From Roseburia sp. (GTDB lineage Bacteria; Bacillota; Clostridia; Lachnospirales; Lachnospiraceae): a stretch of DNA of 52,672 nucleotides. Numbering within the stretch: position 1 is the stretch's first letter; the number at the start of each line of letters is the position of its first letter. Where the stretch lies: positions 1-52,672 of the forward strand of contig JAFYVJ010000071.1 in assembly GCA_017549185.1 (NCBI GenBank). The letters run 5' to 3'. The notes under the pieces were generated by a model. It was not told where the DNA came from. It saw only the letters and a list, made by a program, of their open reading frames with translations, and searched no databases. The position numbers and the translations under genes were made by a program. This document shows positions 25,987 through 33,056 of this stretch, piece after piece.

Positions 25987-26091
25987 TCTTCTGATTATAT
26001 TATATGTAGACGCTCCGCGTGGATGCACAGATCAGCAATCAAGTAACGAAAGTTGTTGAAAAGTTCATTGCAAAGCAATGTTGGGAGGATT

Positions 26092-27975
26092 ATGACAAAG
26101 AAACAGAAAAAGGTTTTACATCGTATCATTATCGCAGCGGTTCTTATGGTTGTACTCGGATTTTTGCCGGTGCAAGGCTTACTTCGCTTGGTGATGTATC
26201 TGGTGCCGTATTTAATTATCGGTCATGATATTTTAAGAAAAGCTTTTAAAGGTATTCGAAATAAGCAGGTTTTTGACGAGAATTTCTTGATGGCGGTGGC
26301 GACAATTGGTGCAATGATTATTGGTGTAACTGGGGATGGTGATTATACGGAAGCGATTGCGGTTATGCTTTTTTACCAGATAGGAGAGTTGTTCCAAAGT
26401 TATGCGGTAGGAAAGAGTCGTAAGAATATCAGCGAATTGATGGACATCAGACCGGACTATGCGAATATTGAGGTAGATGGTGAAATAGAGCAGGTAGACC
26501 CGGATGAGGTGGCAGTTGGAAGTGTGATTCTTGTACAACCGGGCGAAAAAGTGCCAATCGACGGTGTAGTTGTAGAAGGTAATTCTACATTGAATACCAG
26601 TGCATTAACCGGAGAGAGTGTTCCTAGAGATGTGAGAGTGGGAGAAGAAGTATTTAGTGGTTGTATTAATATGACAGGTGTGCTTCGTATTCAGACGATA
26701 AAAGAATTTGGGGAATCAACGGTTTCTAAGATTTTGGATTTGGTGGAAAATGCAAGTTCAAAAAAGGCAAAATCAGAGAACTTTATTTCGAAATTTGCAA
26801 AATACTATACCCCTATCGTGTGTTATAGTGCGTTGGCACTGGCGGTGATTCCACCGATTGTAAGTATCATCATGCAGATAGAACCAAATTGGAGCGACTG
26901 GCTGTATCGTGCATTGTCATTTTTAGTAACAAGTTGTCCGTGTGCATTGGTTATCAGTATTCCATTAAGCTTTTTTGGTGGGATCGGTGGAGCAAGTAAA
27001 GATGGTATCCTAATTAAAGGTTCGAATTATATCGAGACATTAGCTGCAACGAAATATGTGGTATTTGATAAAACGGGAACGGTAACACAGGGAGTATTTG
27101 AAGTAACAAAAGTCAGTCCAAACGGCATCACAGAAGATGCATTATTAGAATACGCAGCTTTAGCCGAGTGTTATTCGACACATCCAATCAGTAAAAGTTT
27201 GAAGAATGCTTATGGAAAAGTATTGGATATGACGAAAGTTTCCGATGTGCAGGAAATCAGCGGAAATGGTGTGACTGCTACTGTAATAGGGAAAAGTGTA
27301 GCAGTAGGTAATGAAAAATTAATGAAAAATCTCGATGTGTCCTATGTAAAAGCAGAGTCTTCTGGTACATTGGTTTATGTGGCAGTGGATGGTAACTTCG
27401 TAGGTAGCATCGTAATTTCTGATAAGATAAAACCAAGTGCAAAAACAGCTATGAAAGACTTGAAAAAGGCAGGTGTCAAAAAGTTGGTTATGCTCACTGG
27501 TGATGCCAAACAGGTGGCAGAACAGGTAGCAGCTGAACTTGGCATTGATGAAGTACATAGTGAACTTCTACCGGCAGATAAGGTAGCCATTGTAGAGAAG
27601 ATGATTGCTGTAAAAGGAGAGAATGAAAAGCTTGTATTCGTCGGTGATGGTGTAAACGATGCACCGGTATTATCGCGAGCAGATGTGGGAATTGCTATGG
27701 GAGCGATTGGTTCTGACGCAGCCATTGAAGCGGCAGATATTGTTTTGATGGATGATGACCCTGCTAAGATTGCTAAGGCAATGAAGCATTCGAAAAAGTG
27801 TATGCGCATTGTATACCAAAATATTTATTTTGCTATCGGAGTTAAAGTGTTGTGTCTCGTTTTAGTAGCGATTGGTATTGCAAACATGTGGCTGGCGATT
27901 TTTGCAGACGTTGGTGTTATGGTGATTGCAGTTATTAATGCTACGAGGACATTAGGAATTTTTGGAAAAAGATAA
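26092..27975 (+). CDS. cadA: Zn2+/Cd2+-exporting P-type ATPase
   Basis: A 627-aa P1B-type ATPase for divalent metal efflux. The transmembrane metal motif is CPC (residues 282-284) in SCPCALVISIPLSFFGG, which fits the Zn/Cd/Pb subgroup. DKTGT (D326) is phosphorylated. TGES, ECYSTHPIS (HP motif), TGDAKQ and GDGVNDAPVLS are present. There is no N-terminal HMA domain; the protein starts MTKKQKKVLHR and goes directly into the first helices. The frame extends to 26053, but ATG 26092 has GGGAGGAT upstream. It follows the stand-alone HMA gene by 105 bp and precedes the ArsR regulator. Confidence 0.93.
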   Translation: MTKKQKKVLHRIIIAAVLMVVLGFLPVQGLLRLVMYLVPYLIIGHDILRKAFKGIRNKQVFDENFLMAVATIGAMIIGVTGDGDYTEAIAVMLFYQIGELFQSYAVGKSRKNISELMDIRPDYANIEVDGEIEQVDPDEVAVGSVILVQPGEKVPIDGVVVEGNSTLNTSALTGESVPRDVRVGEEVFSGCINMTGVLRIQTIKEFGESTVSKILDLVENASSKKAKSENFISKFAKYYTPIVCYSALALAVIPPIVSIIMQIEPNWSDWLYRALSFLVTSCPCALVISIPLSFFGGIGGASKDGILIKGSNYIETLAATKYVVFDKTGTVTQGVFEVTKVSPNGITEDALLEYAALAECYSTHPISKSLKNAYGKVLDMTKVSDVQEISGNGVTATVIGKSVAVGNEKLMKNLDVSYVKAESSGTLVYVAVDGNFVGSIVISDKIKPSAKTAMKDLKKAGVKKLVMLTGDAKQVAEQVAAELGIDEVHSELLPADKVAIVEKMIAVKGENEKLVFVGDGVNDAPVLSRADVGIAMGAIGSDAAIEAADIVLMDDDPAKIAKAMKHSKKCMRIVYQNIYFAIGVKVLCLVLVAIGIANMWLAIFADVGVMVIAVINATRTLGIFGKR

Positions 27976-28041
27976 AAGTGTGTTTTTGAATGATCTGGTG
28001 TAGGTCAGACAATTAGTTATAGGTATTAAAGGAAAGTAGAT

Positions 28042-28404
28042 ATGATTGAAAAACCAATTGAAATCTGTGATGGAGAAGAAGTACACGAAGAACTTTTGAA
28101 TATCGTGCAAGAAAAAATGCTGGAAGAAACGGAATTATATGATTTGGCAGAATTATTCAAGGTGTTTGGAGATTCTACCAGAATTCGGATTTTATTTGTG
28201 CTTTTTGAAACAGAAGTGTGCGTATGTGATTTGGCACAGGCATTAAATATGACGCAGTCTGCCATTTCTCATCAGCTTAAAATTCTAAAGCAGAATAAAT
28301 TAGTAAAAAGTCGTAGAGATGGTAAATCCATTTTTTATTCACTGGCAGATGATCATGTGAGAACGATTATCGCACAGGGAAGAGAACATATCGAGGAAGG
28401 ATAA
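28042..28404 (+). CDS. ArsR/SmtB-family metal-sensing repressor
   Basis: A 120-aa winged-helix repressor. The helix-turn-helix is CDLAQALNMTQSAISHQLKILKQ, and the wing is KSRRDGKSIFYSL. Two metal-site signatures are visible. One is an alpha3N-type CVC (ETEVCVCDLA). The other is a complete alpha5 pattern, D-x-H then 10 residues, H-x-x-E (DDHVRTIIAQGREHIEE), as in CzrA/SmtB Zn sensors. It most likely represses the operon through the palindrome at 25689-25710. It lies between the Zn/Cd and Cu ATPase genes, so it could control both by readthrough. Confidence 0.92.
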   Translation: MIEKPIEICDGEEVHEELLNIVQEKMLEETELYDLAELFKVFGDSTRIRILFVLFETEVCVCDLAQALNMTQSAISHQLKILKQNKLVKSRRDGKSIFYSLADDHVRTIIAQGREHIEEG

Positions 28405-28485
28405 GTATTTAGCAGGTCGAAGCATTTACTGCGAAGGCCGTAAGAATATGATACGAAGAAGATATGTAGAAGGTGATTAAAAACA

Positions 28486-31011
28486 ATGAAACAGTATAAT
28501 GTAACAGGTATGAGTTGTGCCGCCTGCAGTGCCAGAGTAGAAAAGGCTGTAAACGGAGTGGAGGGTGTAACCTCCTGTTCAGTCAGCCTTTTGACCAATT
28601 CTATGGGAGTGGAAGGTACTGCAAGTGAAGCAGAGATTATAAAAGCGGTAGAAGCAGCAGGATATGGAGCAGAAGTAAAAGGAAGTAATACGGCTAAGGG
28701 TACGGGAAAAGCTTCTGTAAATAGCGGAGCTTCTGAAGAAATGTTAAAAGACAGAGAAACACCGGTGATGAAACGTAGATTGTTTTCTTCATTGGGATTT
28801 TTAATTGTTTTAATGTATGTGTCCATGGGGCATATGATGTGGAACTGGCCTCTGCCAGAAGTGTTAGAAAGGAATCCAATTGCCATTGGTTTGGTGCAAC
28901 TGCTATTAACAGTGATTGTCATGGTGATTAACCAGAAGTTTTTTATCAATGGTTTTAAGGGGTTATTGCATGGTGCACCGAATATGGACACGTTAGTGGC
29001 ATTGGGCTCCGGTGCTTCGTTTGTATGGAGTACGTATGCATTATTTGCCATGACAGACGCACAAGTAAATGGTGATATGGCAGGTGTCCATTCGTATATG
29101 CATGAGTTTTATTTTGAATCTGCGGCGATGATTCTAACCTTGATTACAGTTGGAAAAATGTTAGAAGCCCGTTCCAAAGGAAAAACAACGGATGCATTAA
29201 AAGGTTTGATGAAACTGGCACCGAAGACAGCAGTTTTACTAGTAAACGGTGTCGAGACAGAGGTAGCAATAGAGCAGGTGGCAAAAGATGATATTTTTGT
29301 CGTAAGGCCGGGAGAGAATATTCCGGTGGATGGCGTGGTTATCGAAGGTCATAGTGCGGTAAATGAGGCTGCGCTAACTGGAGAAAGCATTCCGGTTGAT
29401 AAAGAGCTTGGTTCGCATGTGTCAGCGGCAACCGTAAATCAATCTGGTTATTTGAAGTGCCGTGCCACAAGAGTAGGGGAAGATACGACACTTTCTCAGA
29501 TTATCCAGATGGTAAGTGATGCTGCGGCAACGAAAGCACCGATAGCCAAAATTGCTGATAAAGTCTCCGGTGTGTTTGTGCCGATTGTTATCTCGATTGC
29601 AGTAGTTACGATTTTTGTATGGCTGCTTTGCGGGGAAACAGTAGGATTTGCTTTGGCACGTGGTATTTCGGTACTGGTAATCAGCTGTCCATGCGCATTA
29701 GGACTTGCTACTCCGGTTGCGATTATGGTAGGTAATGGTGTGGGTGCAAAAAGCGGTATTATGTTTAAAACAGCAGTATCGTTAGAAGAAACCGGAAAAA
29801 TTGATGTTGTAGCATTGGATAAGACAGGTACGATTACAGCAGGTGAACCAAAGGTTACAGATATTATTCCGGCAGAAGGTATTACAGAAGAGGAATTATT
29901 TGTATATGCCGCTTCTTTAGAGCAGAAGAGTGAGCATCCATTAGCAAAAGCGATTTTAGAATATGCGGTTTCGCATGCAGTAAAAACAATGGAGGTAGCT
30001 GATTTTACGGCACTTCCGGGCAATGGGCTTACCGCTAATATTAATGGTGAAAAAGTAACAGGTGGGCATTTCACTTTTATACAAAAAAGTGTTATAATAG
30101 AAAATGCCGTTGAGAAATCTGCGGAGCAGTTTGCAATGCAGGGGAAGACACCGTTGTTTTTTGCAAAAGGAAGCACATACCTTGGTATGATTGCAGTTGC
30201 AGATATTATCAAACCGGATAGTCCACAGGCAGTAAAAGAGTTGCAGAACATGGGAATCCGTGTGGTGATGTTGACGGGTGATAATGAACGGACCGCCAAA
30301 GCCATTGGAGCGGAAGCAGGCGTAGACGAAGTAATCGCAGGCGTTCTTCCGGATGGAAAAGAAGCAGTCATCCGCTCGTTACAAAAGCAGGGAAAGGTTG
30401 CTATGGTAGGCGATGGGATTAACGATGCTCCGGCACTTACTAGAGCAGATATCGGTATCGCGATTGGTGCAGGTACAGATATTGCGATTGATGCAGCAGA
30501 TGTTGTATTGATGAAGAGTCGTTTGAGCGATGTACCGGCGGCGATTCGTTTAAGCCGTGCGACATTGCGTAATATTCATCAGAATTTGTTCTGGGCATTC
30601 TTCTATAACATGCTTGGAATACCGCTGGCAGCGGGCGTATTCATTCCGTTGTTACAGTGGCAGTTGAATCCGATGTTTGGAGCAGCGGCTATGAGTTTGT
30701 CAAGTTTTTGTGTAGTAAGTAATGCATTGCGATTGAATCTAATTGACATTCATAATGCATCTAGAGATAAAAAAAGAAAGCAAAAAGAGAGAAAGGAAGA
30801 TATCCCTATGGAAAAGACATTAAAAATTGAAGGCATGATGTGTCCACACTGTGAGGCAAATGTAAAAGCGACTTTAGAAGCAATTGAAGGTGTAGCAAGT
30901 GCAGAAGTAAGCCATGTTGCAGGAACAGCTATTGTAACACTTGAAAAAGAAGTGGCTGATACTGTATTAAAAGAAGCAGTAGAAGGCAAAGGATATAAAG
31001 TGTTGGCGTAA
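28486..31011 (+). CDS. copA: Cu+-exporting P-type ATPase with HMA domains at both ends
   Basis: An 841-aa P1B-1 ATPase for Cu+ efflux. The N-terminal HMA has CAAC (C11, C14). The core has CPC (401-403) in SCPCALGLATPVAIMVG, DKTGT (D445), SEHPL, TGDNERT and GDGINDAPAL. After the last helix and a basic linker (KKRKQKERKED) a second HMA domain (GMMCPHCEANVKA, C786 and C789) closes the protein. Inside the linker, ATG 30808 is preceded by GAAAGGAAGA and starts MEKTLKIEGMMCPHC. Internal initiation could therefore also make a free 67-aa CopZ-like chaperone from the same mRNA. That is inference. Confidence 0.94.
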   Translation: MKQYNVTGMSCAACSARVEKAVNGVEGVTSCSVSLLTNSMGVEGTASEAEIIKAVEAAGYGAEVKGSNTAKGTGKASVNSGASEEMLKDRETPVMKRRLFSSLGFLIVLMYVSMGHMMWNWPLPEVLERNPIAIGLVQLLLTVIVMVINQKFFINGFKGLLHGAPNMDTLVALGSGASFVWSTYALFAMTDAQVNGDMAGVHSYMHEFYFESAAMILTLITVGKMLEARSKGKTTDALKGLMKLAPKTAVLLVNGVETEVAIEQVAKDDIFVVRPGENIPVDGVVIEGHSAVNEAALTGESIPVDKELGSHVSAATVNQSGYLKCRATRVGEDTTLSQIIQMVSDAAATKAPIAKIADKVSGVFVPIVISIAVVTIFVWLLCGETVGFALARGISVLVISCPCALGLATPVAIMVGNGVGAKSGIMFKTAVSLEETGKIDVVALDKTGTITAGEPKVTDIIPAEGITEEELFVYAASLEQKSEHPLAKAILEYAVSHAVKTMEVADFTALPGNGLTANINGEKVTGGHFTFIQKSVIIENAVEKSAEQFAMQGKTPLFFAKGSTYLGMIAVADIIKPDSPQAVKELQNMGIRVVMLTGDNERTAKAIGAEAGVDEVIAGVLPDGKEAVIRSLQKQGKVAMVGDGINDAPALTRADIGIAIGAGTDIAIDAADVVLMKSRLSDVPAAIRLSRATLRNIHQNLFWAFFYNMLGIPLAAGVFIPLLQWQLNPMFGAAAMSLSSFCVVSNALRLNLIDIHNASRDKKRKQKERKEDIPMEKTLKIEGMMCPHCEANVKATLEAIEGVASAEVSHVAGTAIVTLEKEVADTVLKEAVEGKGYKVLA

Positions 31012-31079
31012 ATTCTATCGACAAAATCAAGTGTAAGAATTATTTTTTGAAAAAATATTTTGAGAAAGGAAGCTTTATT

Positions 31080-31187
31080 ATGTTAGTATTCGTAATCGAA
31101 AATACATACGAAAATAATGAGACAATGCAGATGGATATGCAGGGTCTTAATGTTGTATGTAAATATTCGAGTTACGAAGAAAAATAA
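31080..31187 (+). CDS. 35-aa Met-rich small ORF after copA
   Basis: A short frame with a good ribosome-binding site (AGAAAGGAAG) 68 bp after copA, encoding 35 residues. The middle reads TMQMDMQG and is followed by one Cys (VVCKY). Such Met/Cys clusters can bind Cu+, and the position after copA suggests a copper link. No family is recognised. A terminator follows, so it is the last gene of the metal block. Confidence 0.55.
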   Translation: MLVFVIENTYENNETMQMDMQGLNVVCKYSSYEEK

Positions 31188-31225
31188 GCTTTCAGAGACA
31201 TAATATTTTAATATCGATGTTTTTG

Positions 31226-31257
31226 ACCACTTATCTTTCGGGTAGGTGGTTTTTTTT
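31226..31257 (+). terminator. Terminator of the metal block
   Basis: ACCAC(T)TA pairs with TA(G)GTGGT around a TCTTTCGGG loop and is followed by seven T residues. Confidence 0.75.
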
Positions 31258-31326
31258 ATTCATCAAAGCCCGATGAAGCAACGAAATGTATCAAAAGGAA
31301 TTGTATTGTTAAGAAGGGAGAACATT

Positions 31327-31929
31327 ATGGCAAATTTAATCGTAGTATGTGGTCCACAGGCAGTGGGGAAAATGACCGTTGCAGAAAGTTTAAGAGACAA
31401 ATTAAAGTACAATATGATGATGAATCATGATAGTATCGAAATGTCTGACAAAATATTTGGCTTTGGAACTCCGGTGCAAAAAGAATTCAATGCTATTTTT
31501 CGGGAAAAAGCATTTGAACTTGCAGTGAAACATAATGTAGATTTGATTTTTACTTATGTATGTGCATTTGAAATGCCAGAAGAGCGGGAGTATTTGACAA
31601 ATCTTGCAGAGTTATTTACCGCAGAAGGTGGAGAATTCTATTTTGTGGAATTAAGAGCTGACCTTGAAACAAGACTTGCAAGAAATGAAACACCACATAG
31701 GATGGAGAAAAAGGCATCCAAAAGAGATGTAGCATGGAGCAAAGCAAATCTTTTACATGATGCAGAGAATCATAGACTGAATTCTAATGAGGGAGAACTA
31801 TGGTTTACAAATCATATAAAGGTCGATAATACAAATCTCTGCCCGGATGAGGTGTCAGATACCGTTATAAAAGAATTCAAATTGACTGCCAATGAAAAGG
31901 AAGAGCACGAATATCGCTTTGGTGTATAA
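31327..31929 (+). CDS. P-loop kinase-like ATPase
   Basis: A 200-aa protein with a Walker A motif GPQAVGKMTVAE near the N-terminus (residues about 8-19). LIFTYVCAFEMPEE is in the Walker B position and an Arg-rich lid (RLARNETPHRMEKKASKRD) follows, the layout of shikimate- or nucleotide-kinase-like AAA_18/AAA_33 proteins. The substrate is not evident; small-molecule kinase is likely. ATG 31327 follows GAAGGGAG and matches the family start, although the frame is open from 31246. It stands alone between two terminators. Confidence 0.8.
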   Translation: MANLIVVCGPQAVGKMTVAESLRDKLKYNMMMNHDSIEMSDKIFGFGTPVQKEFNAIFREKAFELAVKHNVDLIFTYVCAFEMPEEREYLTNLAELFTAEGGEFYFVELRADLETRLARNETPHRMEKKASKRDVAWSKANLLHDAENHRLNSNEGELWFTNHIKVDNTNLCPDEVSDTVIKEFKLTANEKEEHEYRFGV

Positions 31930-32257
31930 GAATAAGTGAAAGAATCGTTGTAAAATGTCTCTTGTATAATGAGATAAACTTTCGTTTAGCGACACTTTTC
32001 GGTCTGATTAGATACCACATGGCAATTGGGTCATAAGTTACAGAAATAACAATTAACGCCCAAATTCTATCATTATTTGGGCGTTAAAATCATAAAAAAG
32101 CAATTGCTACCCAAATTTCAACAACTATTGGATGATAAAATAGTAAAATGAGTAATTATTGGGTAGTAATGTTGAAAAAACAATTAAAACCACCCAATTG
32201 TCATCATAACAGTTTTAATATCCCAATTTAACATATAAATGATTTGTGTTATCATGT
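31930..32257. other. Intergenic region of nested CCCAAT/ATTGGG palindromes
   Basis: Between two convergent genes. A 13-bp perfect inverted repeat (TTAACGCCCAAAT at 32053-32065 with ATTTGGGCGTTAA at 32075-32087, followed by A/T runs) should work as a bidirectional terminator. A second pair, CTACCCAA (32107-32114) and TTGGGTAG (32159-32166), encloses it loosely. Further single copies ATTGGG, ACCCAATTG and TCCCAATTT occur nearby. No gene is seen. Confidence 0.6.
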
Positions 32258-32827
32258 CTATTCCGGTAGTAATGCAGGCAGTCCATCGAATACCATACGA
32301 CTGGTAAGACGTGCCATTTCTTCGATAGAAGTCGGATTTTCGGATTCCAGCCAACTGGAAACAAGCCCAGTAAAACCTGCGGAGATAAAGTCATACGCAT
32401 ATTCTAGATTCTGAGTAGTGTTTCTTGTGTCTCCTTGAAGAAGAATCGAAAGATAATAGTCCTTAAAAAGAGTTTTCAGGTCTGTTAAGAAAGAAATATC
32501 TCCGTTTGGACCGAGAAAAGCCTGAAATAAAGCTTCATTTTTGGTGGTAAAAGTAAACAAAGTGTAAAAAAGCTCGTAGGAGTTAATGGTTTTGACCTTT
32601 GTGAAAGGGTTGATTAGGTTAGCTAATTCTTCATACAGGTCTGTCTGAATCTGCTGTTTCAAAGCATAAATATCCTGATAATGCAGATAAAAAGTACCGC
32701 GGTTAATATCAGCTTTTTCACATAAATCTTTAATGGTAATTTCATTTAATTTTTTGTCAGAGAGTAGTTCAATAAATGCCTCTGTTAAAAGTTTCTTAGT
32801 GCGTCTGGTTCTGCGATCCTGTTTCAT
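32258..32827 (-). CDS. TetR-family transcriptional regulator
   Basis: A 189-aa TetR-type repressor. The N-terminal helix-turn-helix is ITIKDLCEKADINRGTFYLHYQD (residues about 30-52), preceded by RRTKKLLTEAFIELL. The C-terminal ligand-binding region (about 70-189) is helical and not assigned. It is divergent from the MMPL exporter gene, with 229 bp between them, so it probably represses that operon and itself. GGAGC lies before the start. Confidence 0.92.
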   Translation of the reverse strand: MKQDRRTRRTKKLLTEAFIELLSDKKLNEITIKDLCEKADINRGTFYLHYQDIYALKQQIQTDLYEELANLINPFTKVKTINSYELFYTLFTFTTKNEALFQAFLGPNGDISFLTDLKTLFKDYYLSILLQGDTRNTTQNLEYAYDFISAGFTGLVSSWLESENPTSIEEMARLTSRMVFDGLPALLPE

Positions 32828-32858
32828 GGAAAAGCTCCTTTGGGTATTTTTGTCGAAA

Positions 32859-32993
32859 TTGTATTACAAATGTACAAAAAGACAAAATAATAGTTTTTAT
32901 TTCGTTTATTTTATAACTTTTTAATAAGAAAATCAACAAAAATAGACAAAATGTTCATTAATATACAGAGTGAAAAACATTGATGATTGAACA
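32859..32993. promoter_or_regulatory. TetR/MMPL divergent control region
   Basis: Two inverted repeats are candidate TetR operators. TTGTA and TACAA (32859-32877) lie just upstream of the tetR start. TGTTCA (32952-32957) and TGAACA (32988-32993) form a widely spaced pair whose right half overlaps the -35 box of the MMPL promoter. Assignment is by position only. Confidence 0.4.
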
Positions 32994-33015
32994 AAAAAAG
33001 TGATTTTTATATAAT
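32987..33015 (+). promoter_or_regulatory. Promoter of MMPL operon
   Basis: -35 TTGAAC (32987-32992), a 17-bp spacer and a perfect -10 TATAAT (33010-33015), about 40 bp before the ATG. Confidence 0.75.
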
Positions 33016-33056
33016 TTTTCCATAGGAAAAAAAGTAACAAGAAAAAGGAGAATGAT

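Noticed and set aside
29496-30371. 291-codon reading frame on the minus strand inside copA
   Set aside because: It is antisense to a well-supported ATPase gene and has no recognisable motif; a codon-usage shadow. The same holds for 28353-29051.
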